38,533 nucleotides of DNA from positions 1 to 38,533 of the forward strand of contig NZ_JAQBOC010000011.1 of the NCBI RefSeq assembly GCF_028288225.1. The letters run 5' to 3'. The notes under the pieces were generated by a model. The model saw only the letters and a list, made by a program, of their open reading frames with translations, ran no database searches and was not told the DNA's origin. Positions 8,225-16,131 of this stretch are shown piece by piece; the stretch's first letter is position 1, and the number at the start of each line of letters is the position of its first letter. The DNA comes from Mucilaginibacter sp. Its GTDB lineage: Bacteria; Bacteroidota; Bacteroidia; Sphingobacteriales; Sphingobacteriaceae. The translations under genes and the position numbers were made by a program.

Positions 8225-8745
8225 TAATGTTTCTTTAATTCCTGCTCAACCTTCAGGATCACATCCTTCATTTTAGCAGTTATGTGTTCTTTATACTTTT
8301 CGGTTAATGATAAATAAGCCCGTGCCTTATCATAATTACCATTACGTACGTTTATATTAGCTACATGTACCAGGGCTGCAACATGGTCATTGGCGCTACG
8401 TAACGGGTACTGAGCGGCTAATTCGTAATGTCGTTCCGCTTCGGTATATTCCTGTTTTTGCAGGCATATGCCACCATATATAAATTCATAAAAACCTCGT
8501 CGCTTTTTGCTTAACCAATCCGGACGGGCAATTTGCCTTAATAGATTCTCTGCTTTTGTATATTCTTTCTGGTGAAAAGCTTTTGCTGCCAGTACAATGG
8601 TTCCCTGTTTAAAGTATCCCCATATCAGTAAAAAAATAAACAAAGCCGCCACAGCCGCCAGCTCATAAATCCTAAGCTTAAGAATAACAGCCAGCAGTAT
8701 TACAAAAAGCCCGATGACTAAAATTCGTGCTTTATTAGTAAACAT
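8224..8745 (-). CDS. TPR-repeat membrane protein
   Basis: A 173-residue protein with two adjacent hydrophobic helices at the N-terminus (about 8-24 and 27-44), then two or three tetratricopeptide-like helical pairs: AAKAFHQKEYTKAENLLRQI, a central GGICLQKQEYTEAERHYELA and ANINVRNGNYDKARAYLSL. It is probably anchored in the inner membrane with the TPR part as a protein-binding platform. It overlaps the response regulator gene by one base (TAATG) and is thus coupled to the two-component system. The function is unknown; the position suggests an accessory to the sensor system or the heme enzymes. Confidence 0.8.
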   Translation of the reverse strand: MFTNKARILVIGLFVILLAVILKLRIYELAAVAALFIFLLIWGYFKQGTIVLAAKAFHQKEYTKAENLLRQIARPDWLSKKRRGFYEFIYGGICLQKQEYTEAERHYELAAQYPLRSANDHVAALVHVANINVRNGNYDKARAYLSLTEKYKEHITAKMKDVILKVEQELKKH

Positions 8746-9452
8746 TAATGCTGGTTATCAGTAAATTTATAGCCTACACCGCGGATAGAATGAAAATAAA
8801 CCGGGTTTTTAGGATCTGGTTCAAAATATTTACGGAATGTTAGGATAAAATTATCAATGGTACGGGTTGATGGATATACATCATAGTTCCATACAGTCTC
8901 CAGAATTTGCTCGCGCGATACGGCTTCATTTCTACGCTCAATCAAAAGCTTAAGCAGCATTGTTTCTTTTTTAGTAAGCGGTGTAATGCTTTCATCCTCG
9001 TTAACCAATTCAAACGAATTGAAGTGGATGGTTTTATCACCTATCTTATAGCTGTTAAACTCTTTAAGATCATCACCTTTCAAACTGCGTTTTACAAGGT
9101 TGTTCACCCTCAAAATCAGTTCTTCCAGGTTAAATGGTTTAGTCAGATAATCATCAGCACCTTTTTTAAGTCCTGATATTTTATCCTCATTAGTATTTTT
9201 TGCTGTAAGGAACATGATAGGCACTTCAGAGTTTTCTAAACGAATAGTCTCTGCAACCACAAAGCCGTCAATCTCAGGCATCATTACATCCAGTATTACC
9301 AGGTTAAAACGCTCTTCTTTAAATATTTGCAATGCCTTTTTACCATTGGTGGCAGTTGATACCTTGTAACCTTCAAGCTCAAGGTTAAGCTTTATGGCCT
9401 CAAGCAAATGCTCTTCGTCCTCGGCTAGTAAAATTCTTTTTTTGTTTGGCAT
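8745..9452 (-). CDS. Response regulator, OmpR/PhoB family
   Basis: A 235-residue two-component response regulator. The receiver domain (about 5-120) has the acidic pocket EDE (11-13), the phospho-acceptor Asp55 in LVILDVMMP, Thr in FLTAKN and Lys in YLTKPF. The C-terminal winged helix (about 135-232) ends with the typical ENFILTFRKYFEPD and RGVGYKF segments, so it binds DNA. The upstream gene on the same strand encodes the sensor kinase, 189 bp away across a repeat-rich spacer. The targets are unknown; its place inside the heme cluster is notable. Confidence 0.95.
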   Translation of the reverse strand: MPNKKRILLAEDEEHLLEAIKLNLELEGYKVSTATNGKKALQIFKEERFNLVILDVMMPEIDGFVVAETIRLENSEVPIMFLTAKNTNEDKISGLKKGADDYLTKPFNLEELILRVNNLVKRSLKGDDLKEFNSYKIGDKTIHFNSFELVNEDESITPLTKKETMLLKLLIERRNEAVSREQILETVWNYDVYPSTRTIDNFILTFRKYFEPDPKNPVYFHSIRGVGYKFTDNQH

Positions 9453-9641
9453 GTGATTTAAGTTAATTGTACACTAATATTCACGAATTATATCGAATTG
9501 ATTTTTAACACTAATTGTCACGAATTGAATCGAATTCACGAATTTTAAATAAAAACTATAAAAGCAGATTTGTGAAAATTCGCCTTAATTAGTGTAATTC
9601 GTGTTCACTTAATTCGCCTTCATTCGTGCAATTCGTGTTTC
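9453..9641. repeat. Spacer full of CACGAATT/AATTCGTG words
   Basis: The gap between the kinase and regulator genes contains at least six copies of CACGAATT or its complement, with variants such as TCGAATT and ATTCGCC, in both orientations (for example near 9481, 9518, 9535, 9595 and 9637). It can fold into several alternative hairpins. No gene is visible in it. Confidence 0.65.
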
Positions 9642-10511
9642 TCAATCAAAAACTACTTCAAATATACTACCTACCGGGCGGTTATCCTTCACTTTTATGC
9701 TTGCCTGGTGCTTCTCTAATACTTCTTTTACAATGTACAGACCTAAACCGGTACCTTTTGTGTTGCGGGTATCCTCGCTGCCTACTCTGTAGAACTTATC
9801 GAAAATACGATGTTTTTCATGATCGGCTATCCCGATACCATGATCAGCCACTTCTAAAAATATTTTACCATCCTTTGAAAAAAGCTTTACAACCACAGTT
9901 TCGCAGGGCCCTGAGTATTTAATGGCATTCTCTATCAGGTTGGTTACAACAGATGTAAGCGCAAATTTATCGCCGGTTATCTCAACTTTAGGCTCAATCT
10001 CGGCATCAATTATCTGTTGTGTACCCTCGCATTTGGTTATTTGTAAACGGTTAACAATGCTATCAACTAAAACTGAAAGACTGAATTTGTCTTTAGGAAA
10101 AGTATAGGAGCGGTTATCAATTTTTGAGGCCAGCAGCATATTCTCAACCATATCATCAAGCCGCTCAATATCCATTAATGACTTGCCGATAAAATTTAAT
10201 GTTTGTTCTTTAGTGAGATTTCTTTTTTGAATAGTTTGTAAAAGGATCTTGATAGATGCCAGGGGCGATTTAAGCTCGTGCGTTACCGAAAGCAAAAAAT
10301 TCTTTTTCTGCTCCTGGAGCTTACGTTCGCGGTTTATTGACCGGTGAAGCGAATAAGCGCCGGCAAAAAACACAACGATGAATATAGAGCCTTCGCTTAA
10401 TATCATGCCGAAGCTGCTGGGCATCATCTTAATGAGCAAATAACCCCACCATATCAGTTCAGCCAAAGCATAAATGATAAGGGCATAGAAAATTACGAAT
10501 GATCTCTTCAT
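9642..10511 (-). CDS. Sensor histidine kinase
   Basis: A 289-residue membrane histidine kinase. Two transmembrane helices (about 7-28 and 37-57) are separated by a very short loop, so there is no real periplasmic sensor domain. A HisKA domain carries the phospho-acceptor His78 in VTHELKSPLASIK. The HATPase domain shows the N box NLIENAIKYSG, the G1 box DHGIGIAD and the G2 box GTGLGLYIV. There is no PAS or HAMP domain. It is paired with the OmpR-type regulator downstream. The short loop suggests it senses a membrane or cytosolic signal or works through a partner. Confidence 0.94.
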   Translation of the reverse strand: MKRSFVIFYALIIYALAELIWWGYLLIKMMPSSFGMILSEGSIFIVVFFAGAYSLHRSINRERKLQEQKKNFLLSVTHELKSPLASIKILLQTIQKRNLTKEQTLNFIGKSLMDIERLDDMVENMLLASKIDNRSYTFPKDKFSLSVLVDSIVNRLQITKCEGTQQIIDAEIEPKVEITGDKFALTSVVTNLIENAIKYSGPCETVVVKLFSKDGKIFLEVADHGIGIADHEKHRIFDKFYRVGSEDTRNTKGTGLGLYIVKEVLEKHQASIKVKDNRPVGSIFEVVFD

Positions 10512-10539
10512 GTCAGTTTGTTTTACAGTTGCCGGTTCT

Positions 10540-10601
10540 CAGTTTGCAGTGGGTTATTAACTAAAGATAGTTCAAAATTGCCACCTGCTCACTGTAAACT
10601 G
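10540..10601. repeat. Inverted repeat between hemL and the kinase gene
   Basis: CAGTTTGCAGTG (10540-10551) recurs inverted as CACTGTAAACTG (10590-10601) with one mismatch. Related words (ACAGTTGCCGG, TGCCACCTGC) lie around it. The right arm abuts the hemL stop codon. Confidence 0.6.
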
Positions 10602-10602
10602 C

Positions 10603-11973
10603 CTACTTTTCTCTGAATACCACTTCAAGGCTATCAAATATAGCACGTTTTGCTTTCTCAAGGTCTATTTTAGTGTGGGCTGATGATATAAACCCAACCT
10701 CATAGCCACTGGGACCTAAATAAATACCCCTGTTCAGCAATTCCCGGTGTAATTTTTTAAATTTTTCCATGCTTGCAGGATCAATTTCATCTGCCTTACG
10801 GATTGCCTCCTTATCAGTAAAGGCAAACCAAAATATGGAGCCAATAGAAAATACCTTAAACCTGTAATTACGGGCAGTAGCAAAACGTTGGATAGCTTCA
10901 GTAAATTCTTCTGTTTTATTGTTAATGTCGCGATAAAACCCCATACGCAGCAATTCACTTAGCTGTGCAATACCGGCAGCCATAGCAACCGGGTTGCCTG
11001 ATAGTGTTCCAGCCTGGTAAACTCCGCCATCCGGCGAAATATTGCTCATGATCTCTGCCGAGGAGCCATAAGCCCCAACAGGTAAGCCACCGCCAATTAT
11101 TTTACCATAGGTAACAATATCAGGTTTAATATGATAATAACCTGCAGCCCCCTCAAAGCCAAGCCTGAAACCCGAAATTACCTCATCAAATATTAATAAA
11201 GTGCCATTTTGGGTGCATATTTCGCGCAGGTATTGCAAAAATTCCTTTTCCTGCAACAGCAGGCCATTGTTGGCAGGTACCGGCTCAATAATTATGGCAG
11301 CTATCTGGTCTTTAAATTCATCAAAAGCTTTTTGGATAGCTTCCCTGTCATTAAGTGCAACTACAATGGTTTCATCAGCAAATGATTTTGGCACGCCAGC
11401 TGACGAAGTTTCGCCAAAAGTAACCAGACCAGAGCCTGCTTTCACAAGCAATGAATCGGTATGGCCATGATAGCATCCTTCAAACTTCAGGATCTTATCA
11501 CGCTTTGTATAGCCGCGTGCAAGCCTTATGGCCGACATAACAGCCTCGGTACCTGAGCTAACAAAGCGCAGCTTCTCAATAAATTTATTGTTTTTGATGA
11601 TAAGTTCGGCCAACTCATTTTCCAATGCGGTAGGTGCACCGAACGACATACCGTTCTGCATTACCTCTATCACCTTCTCGCGTACCTTGGTATTATTATG
11701 ACCAAGGATCAGCGGGCCCCATGAACAGCAAAAATCAATAAACTGGTTATCGTCAGCATCCCACAAATGGCAGCCATCGCCCTTTTTTATAAAAAGCGGT
11801 GTACCGTAAACAGATTTAAACGCTCTTACCGGCGAATTTACCCCACCCGGGAAAAACGTCTTAGCCTTTGCATACAGTTCTGCCGATTTTTCCCGATTAA
11901 TATCAGGCTTGCCTGTTGAGCCTGCTGGCTCATTCCCCTCCGACGTAAATTTCTTTTTTATTGAATCAAACAT
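10603..11973 (-). CDS. hemL: Glutamate-1-semialdehyde 2,1-aminomutase
   Basis: A 456-residue PLP enzyme that converts glutamate-1-semialdehyde to 5-aminolevulinate, the second step of the C5 heme pathway after HemA. Visible are FPGGVNSPVRAF (41-52), the phosphate-binding SSGTEA (139-144), the aspartate in FDEVISGFR, and the PLP lysine Lys291 in YGKIIGGGLPVG. About 25 N-terminal residues (to about INREKSAELYAKAK) extend beyond the usual family start, hence the extra length over roughly 430. The ATG at 11973 is the only good start upstream of the conserved part. It belongs to the heme cluster with hemA, hemCD and hemB. Confidence 0.97.
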   Translation of the reverse strand: MFDSIKKKFTSEGNEPAGSTGKPDINREKSAELYAKAKTFFPGGVNSPVRAFKSVYGTPLFIKKGDGCHLWDADDNQFIDFCCSWGPLILGHNNTKVREKVIEVMQNGMSFGAPTALENELAELIIKNNKFIEKLRFVSSGTEAVMSAIRLARGYTKRDKILKFEGCYHGHTDSLLVKAGSGLVTFGETSSAGVPKSFADETIVVALNDREAIQKAFDEFKDQIAAIIIEPVPANNGLLLQEKEFLQYLREICTQNGTLLIFDEVISGFRLGFEGAAGYYHIKPDIVTYGKIIGGGLPVGAYGSSAEIMSNISPDGGVYQAGTLSGNPVAMAAGIAQLSELLRMGFYRDINNKTEEFTEAIQRFATARNYRFKVFSIGSIFWFAFTDKEAIRKADEIDPASMEKFKKLHRELLNRGIYLGPSGYEVGFISSAHTKIDLEKAKRAIFDSLEVVFREK

Positions 11974-11976
11974 ATA

Positions 11977-12095
11977 GCCCCCTCTAAATCTCCCCCTAAA
12001 GGGAGGAGACTTTTTATTTTTTACGTAAATAATACGCTTTTTTATTGCTTTATTTCAACTTGCATTCCTGTTCCCCCTTTAGGGGGTTAGGGGGC
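11977..12095. repeat. Inverted repeat of CCCCTAAAGGG words between hemB and hemL
   Basis: The left arm from 11977 (GCCCCCTC, then CTCCCCCTAAAGGGAGGA) is mirrored at 12071-12095 (CCCCCTTTAGGGGG, then TTAGGGGGC). Each arm is itself palindromic around CCCTAAAGGG. This fills nearly the whole hemB-hemL spacer. Confidence 0.75.
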
Positions 12096-12097
12096 AA

Positions 12098-13069
12098 CTA
12101 CAACCATTTATTCTCCAAAACCTCTTTGGCATGATACGTTAGTATCGCAGTGGCACCTGCACGCCTTATACTGGTAAGAACTTCGGTAATGGCGCGCTGC
12201 TCATTCAGCCAGCCTTTTTGAATGGCCGCTTTTATCATGGCATATTCGCCGCTTACATTATACGCCGCAACGGGCAGTTCCGTATTATCCTTTATTAATT
12301 TAATTATATCCAGGTAAGGCAGGGCCGGTTTTACCATTAAAAAGTCGGCACCTTCCAGCTCATCCAAATTAGCTTCAATTAATGCCTCCCGCTGGTTGGC
12401 GGGATTCATCTGGTAAGTTTTTTTATCGCCAAATTTAGGAGCCGAATTTAACGCATCCCTGAATGGCCCGTAGAACGCGCTGGCATACTTCGCCGAGTAC
12501 GACATGATTGATACGTTGGTAAACTTATTATCATCCAATACCTTGCGGATATAGCCCACACGGCCATCCATCATATCGCTTGGGGCAATAATATCTGCAC
12601 CGCATTGGGCATGAGCAAGGGCCATTTTGCCAAGCACCTCAAGCGTTTCATCATTCAGGATCTCGCCATTCTCAACAATACCATCGTGGCCATCGCTGCT
12701 GTAGGGGTCCATGGCTACATCGGTAATAACGCAGGCTTCAGGGAAAGTCTTTTTTACTTCGCGGATTGCACGCAGGTAAAGGCTCTCTTCACGATGACTT
12801 TCAGTAGCATATTTATCTTTAAGAGATTCCTCGATATTTGGGAACAGATCAAAAGAATTCAAACCAAGTTTAAGACAGCTTTCAATCTCGCGCAGCAAAT
12901 TATCAATAGAATAACGATAAATGCCCGGCATGGAAGCTACTTCACTTTTTTGAAAAGTACCATCAACTATAAACAGCGGAAATATCAGGTTAGCTGCGCT
13001 AACATGCGTTTCCTGCACCATCTGGCGGATAACTTCACTTTTTCGGTTTCTTCGTGGTCGTTGCAACAT
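12098..13069 (-). CDS. hemB: Delta-aminolevulinic acid dehydratase (porphobilinogen synthase)
   Basis: A 323-residue enzyme that condenses two 5-aminolevulinates to porphobilinogen. The two Schiff-base lysines are Lys194 (SYSAKYASAFYGPF) and Lys247 (FLMVKPALPYLD). In the metal-site region the sequence is DVAMDPYSSDGHDG (117-130), with aspartates in place of the three zinc cysteines of E. coli- or human-type enzymes, so this is the magnesium-using, zinc-independent class. The C-terminal RAGATAILTYHAKEVL is typical. The length is standard, and it lies between hemCD and hemL on the same strand. Confidence 0.97.
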   Translation of the reverse strand: MLQRPRRNRKSEVIRQMVQETHVSAANLIFPLFIVDGTFQKSEVASMPGIYRYSIDNLLREIESCLKLGLNSFDLFPNIEESLKDKYATESHREESLYLRAIREVKKTFPEACVITDVAMDPYSSDGHDGIVENGEILNDETLEVLGKMALAHAQCGADIIAPSDMMDGRVGYIRKVLDDNKFTNVSIMSYSAKYASAFYGPFRDALNSAPKFGDKKTYQMNPANQREALIEANLDELEGADFLMVKPALPYLDIIKLIKDNTELPVAAYNVSGEYAMIKAAIQKGWLNEQRAITEVLTSIRRAGATAILTYHAKEVLENKWL

Positions 13070-13080
13070 ATTTAGTTTAT

Positions 13081-13182
13081 TAGTTCAATTGTTCATTGGT
13101 TCATTGGTGCTTAGTTATTGATTCAAAGCGGACAGTATAAGTGCGCTACCAATGAACTAATGAGCGAATGAACCGATGAACT
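13081..13182. repeat. Inverted repeat of TTCATTGG words between hemCD and hemB
   Basis: The left arm (13081-13109: TAGTTCA, TTGTTCATTGG, TTCATTGGT) is mirrored by the right arm (13148-13182: ACCAATGAACTA, GCGAATGAACC, GATGAACTA). Each arm is a tandem of a degenerate 8-9-bp word. Confidence 0.7.
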
Positions 13183-13185
13183 ACA

Positions 13186-14778
13186 TTAACACCTTTGGCT
13201 CAAACAAATTGTTCCAAACACGGCTTCTGCCAGGCCGGGTTCATCAGGCGAGTAAGGCAGGGTATATTTTACACCCATTTCATCCAGCTTTTTACCTGTT
13301 GATACGCCTATGGCTATGATCTTTTGGTCAGGGTCGAGCAGGTTATCAACAAAGTAAGCTTCAACATTTGAAGGACTTGTAAACACCATTATCTCCGCAC
13401 CGGTTTGTTGTACATCGTCTTCCAGTATAGTTTCATATACCGTAAGGTCAATGATCTTTGTATCGGCTGATAGTGCTTGCTGAATGCTCCGCATAGAGTT
13501 TTCAGCAGACGGGAACACTACAGTTTTTCCGTTGGCCAGGGCTGCAAATTCGGCTGCCACCTCTGCAGGGTCGCCATCGCCGGTAAAGTCAACAAAGTGC
13601 CCCTTACGCCTAAGCATATCTTCTGATCCGCTCCCCATCACCCCGAATTTTACTTTTTTAGGCAACAGGGGGTTAAGCTGAAAGAAATATTCCACCGCAT
13701 TTTTGCTGCTGAAAAACAGCCAGTCGGCATTTTTTAAAATATAGTTATCCAGTTTGGTAATTACCGCTACGGTGCGGATCAGCGAGCGGGCCTCAACCTC
13801 AATATCATGTTTCTCTAATGCCTTGCGGAAATAGCTTTTTTCAGATAGCTCACGTGATATAAACACCTTCATGGGGAACTTACGGTCCTTACTAAAAAAC
13901 AAGGCTACTTTTTGAGCCAGTCCTTCAGTTGTTGGGGCTTCTAAAAATAACCTGTCAGGAAACTCATCGCCTTCATCGGCTTTTGAGGTAAATACCTGGT
14001 AAACGCCATCTTCCTTACGGCAATAGCAGCCTAAAGGCAAATGGCAGCCGCCGCCAAACAACTGTAAAAGGGTACGTTCAACCGCAAGCTCTTCGGCAAC
14101 ATCCGGGTGGTTTAATGGCTGTATGGCCTCAAACAACTCTTTATCATTTTCGCGGATCTGGATAGCCAATGCACCTTGTGCCGGTGCGGGGATCAGTTCT
14201 GTTGGCGTTAGTTCCTCTACATAAAAATCGCTCAGATCCAAACCCAGTCTGCTAACACCGGCTTTGGCCAGCATTATAGCATCGTAATTTTCACCGCGCA
14301 GCTTATTTACGCGGGTGGGCACATTGCCCCTTAAATCTTTTATATCCAGGTCGGGGCGGTAAGCCAGCAGCTGTGCTTTACGCCTGTTTGATGATGTACC
14401 AACAATACCGCCATATTTAACAGATAGTTTTTGGTGCACATCAACACAATCCTTCAGTATCAGCAGTAGCTCAGATGGATCTTCCCGTTCTGAAACTGCT
14501 GCGATAATGAGTCCCGGAGGGTTTTCAGTTGGCAGGTCCTTGTGCGAGTGTACCGCAATATCAATGGTGCCAGCCAATAATTCATCTTCAAGTTCTTTGG
14601 TAAAAAAGCCTTTGCCTTCCAGCTTATCAAAGCTCAGGTTAAGTATGCGGTCGCCTTGTGTTTTGATGATCTTCAGCTCAACAGAAATGTTAAGAGCCTC
14701 AAGGCTATCTTTTACAAAGTTTGCCTGCCAAAGCGCCAGATCACTGCCGCGGGTTCCTATAATTAGTTTTCTGTCCAA
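13186..14778 (-). CDS. hemC: Fused porphobilinogen deaminase / uroporphyrinogen-III synthase (HemC-HemD)
   Basis: A 530-residue bifunctional protein in one uninterrupted frame. Residues 1 to about 298 are HemC: IIGTRGSDLALWQA, the catalytic Asp81 in VHSHKDLP, GTSSNRRKAQLLAYRPDL and Cys245 in GGGCHLPLG, which carries the dipyrromethane cofactor. After a short basic linker (SKDRKFPMKVF), residues about 303-530 are HemD, with LFFSSKNAVEYFF, VFPSAENSMR, FTSPSNVEAYF and AIGVSTGKKL. Together it makes hydroxymethylbilane and closes it to uroporphyrinogen III, which may limit loss of the unstable intermediate. The start is TTG (14778), 6 residues before the conserved core; no ATG fits. An exact -7 box lies at 14801. 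Confidence 0.95.
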   Translation of the reverse strand: MDRKLIIGTRGSDLALWQANFVKDSLEALNISVELKIIKTQGDRILNLSFDKLEGKGFFTKELEDELLAGTIDIAVHSHKDLPTENPPGLIIAAVSEREDPSELLLILKDCVDVHQKLSVKYGGIVGTSSNRRKAQLLAYRPDLDIKDLRGNVPTRVNKLRGENYDAIMLAKAGVSRLGLDLSDFYVEELTPTELIPAPAQGALAIQIRENDKELFEAIQPLNHPDVAEELAVERTLLQLFGGGCHLPLGCYCRKEDGVYQVFTSKADEGDEFPDRLFLEAPTTEGLAQKVALFFSKDRKFPMKVFISRELSEKSYFRKALEKHDIEVEARSLIRTVAVITKLDNYILKNADWLFFSSKNAVEYFFQLNPLLPKKVKFGVMGSGSEDMLRRKGHFVDFTGDGDPAEVAAEFAALANGKTVVFPSAENSMRSIQQALSADTKIIDLTVYETILEDDVQQTGAEIMVFTSPSNVEAYFVDNLLDPDQKIIAIGVSTGKKLDEMGVKYTLPYSPDEPGLAEAVFGTICLSQRC

Positions 14779-14800
14779 AGGGCTTAATTATTTGCAATGG

Positions 14801-14808
14801 CAAATTTA
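14801..14808 (-). promoter_or_regulatory. -7 promoter box (TAAATTTG) of hemCD
   Basis: On the minus strand TAAATTTG is an exact TAnnTTTG match. It would start transcription near 14794, about 16 nt before the TTG start of hemCD. A TTG exists upstream, but 27 nt away, so the -33 element is not convincing. It suggests hemCD and the genes after it can be transcribed separately from hemA. Confidence 0.45.
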
Positions 14809-14903
14809 ATATTTTATGGGGATGATAATGCACACCAACTTAACGAATTAATTCAAATTGCAAGAGGATGACCCGGAATACACCGCAGCATTGTTAATTG
14901 TCC

Positions 14904-14925
14904 AAACCATGATTCGCCTGATTAA
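14904..14925 (+). repeat. Left copy of a 22-bp inverted repeat flanking the insert between hemCD and hemA
   Basis: A 22-bp sequence with core ACCATGATTCGCCTGATT is found exactly, in opposite orientation, at 16877-16898. Weaker similarity (GGAT..G...GGATGC-like words) continues for about 14 bp inward of this copy. Together the two copies bracket about 2.0 kb holding all non-heme genes between hemCD and hemA. Confidence 0.8.
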
Positions 14926-15007
14926 AGGATTGGAGGATGCATAGCGTTCTGATTTAGGTTGATTCTTTCGAATGGTTTTAGAAAACGTTGACGGAGGCGA
15001 AAAGGAT

Positions 15008-15391
15008 TTAATTTTCTTCGTCAACCCGCTTTCTCCATACAAGTAAAACAAAAATATCTGACAATATCAGATAAGTCATTATAAAAGTTATGTTTTGTGT
15101 CGAAGTCGCATCTGACTGAATAACACTCGGCATATTAATATCGATGATAAAACTTGCAAAAGCTAGTATTAATGGCATAACGAAAAAGAAAAGCAATAAA
15201 AAAAAGAAAATCAATTGTATTTTTTTCCAGGTAAAATGAAGCAGCAGGTAAAAAATATACGTTATTGAAATTGCAAATATTAAGCTATATCCGTAATTGT
15301 CGATTTCTAATTTTCCCCAATAGAAAGCGCAGGCAATCATCAGTAAGGAGTAAATGGAGATGTGTTTTATAGGGATACTTTTAAAAGACAT
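15008..15391 (-). CDS. Small hydrophobic membrane protein of unknown function
   Basis: A 127-residue protein with about four transmembrane helices (near 10-26, 33-51, 56-85 including a Phe/Leu-rich FFFLLLFFF stretch, and 102-118) and a charged C-terminal tail ending VDEEN. No family motif is recognised. Base composition is A/T-rich. It lies in the insert between hemCD and hemA, 94 bp after the toxin gene on the same strand. It may be a passenger of the insert. Confidence 0.65.
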   Translation of the reverse strand: MSFKSIPIKHISIYSLLMIACAFYWGKLEIDNYGYSLIFAISITYIFYLLLHFTWKKIQLIFFFLLLFFFVMPLILAFASFIIDINMPSVIQSDATSTQNITFIMTYLILSDIFVLLVWRKRVDEEN

Positions 15392-15485
15392 GATTACTTA
15401 GTTAAAATTTTTTTTTCAGCACACTTCTTTTAGTTATACTCCCCTCTATACATTCGTTTAATGAGAAGCCTATACATCACTGGAT

Positions 15486-15812
15486 TTACTTCACAAAATC
15501 AAGTAGCCTTAATAGTTCTTTATCCTCAATATCAGATTGCTGTGATTTGTCATAAATGGAAAGCAGGAATATAGAATGTTCACTGATAGCAAAATAAGTA
15601 ATAACGCGAGCCCCACCGGATTTGCCTTTACCTTTGGATGCAATTGCCATACGTATTTTGTAACAGTCATTACCCAGAGACGTTCCTTTATTCGGTTCTA
15701 ACCTTAATTCGGTAATAAGGCCGGCGATTTCAGATTTTATGGAAGGATATCTTTTAACGAGTTTTTTAAACTGTTTATCAAAAGGAGGAATTGTTAAAAC
15801 CTTATAGTTCAT
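15486..15812 (-). CDS. RelE/ParE-superfamily toxin
   Basis: A 108-residue protein with the RelE/ParE layout: PPFDKQFKKLVKRYPSIKSEI (N-terminal helices), a SLGNDCYKIRMAIASKGKGKSGGARVITYF central sheet with the basic patch, and IFLLSIYDKSQQSDI near the C-terminus. Members are mRNA interferases or gyrase poisons; which type applies here cannot be told. The start overlaps the upstream antitoxin gene by 11 bp, the usual antitoxin-first order. It resembles solitary chromosomal HigB/RelE toxins often found among mobile passengers. Confidence 0.85.
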   Translation of the reverse strand: MNYKVLTIPPFDKQFKKLVKRYPSIKSEIAGLITELRLEPNKGTSLGNDCYKIRMAIASKGKGKSGGARVITYFAISEHSIFLLSIYDKSQQSDIEDKELLRLLDFVK

Positions 15813-16017
15813 TAAGCAGCTCTTCTACCGGGCGGCCTTTAAGCTTACCTGACTTTATTTTTTCAACGTTTTTAAAAGCTTTTTTTATTTCACTTATCTC
15901 TTCAAAAAGTTCCGCATCGGGTGCAGAAATAGGCCTGGCTTTTACGTAGGAATAATTTTTAATTATTTCCATAAAGCCTGCAGCTTTGTTATCGGCAATA
16001 TCAATTATTAATTTCAT
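15802..16017 (-). CDS. Putative antitoxin of the RelE/ParE pair
   Basis: A 71-residue protein with an N-terminal beta segment (MKLIIDIADNKAAGFMEII) followed by an acidic/basic helical tail (LFEEISEIKKAFKNVEKI, then GRPVEELLNEL). No helix-turn-helix is obvious, so it is not a classic Xre- or RHH-type antitoxin that I can name. The call rests on size, order and the 11-bp overlap with the toxin gene. The last residues resemble toxin-wrapping C-terminal tails. An exact -7 box precedes it at 16032. Confidence 0.75.
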   Translation of the reverse strand: MKLIIDIADNKAAGFMEIIKNYSYVKARPISAPDAELFEEISEIKKAFKNVEKIKSGKLKGRPVEELLNEL

Positions 16018-16031
16018 GGTTTTAATTATCT

Positions 16032-16039
16032 CAAATTTA
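16032..16039 (-). promoter_or_regulatory. -7 promoter box (TAAATTTG) of the toxin-antitoxin pair
   Basis: TAAATTTG on the minus strand is an exact TAnnTTTG match ending 15 bp before the antitoxin ATG, with a predicted leader near 8 nt. No TTG is found at the expected -33 distance. The surrounding bases are almost pure A/T. Confidence 0.4.
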
Positions 16040-16131
16040 CCACTTATTCATTTAAAAATAAATAAATAGTTATAAATTTAGTTTGCTGCCGCGGGTTTAG
16101 CGCAGCGTAACTAATGGTTCAAAAAAAGCAC

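Noticed and set aside
14848..15051. 67-codon minus-strand frame and a short plus-strand frame across the 22-bp repeat
   Set aside because: It overlaps the membrane-protein gene in another frame and mostly translates a repeat; no family features.
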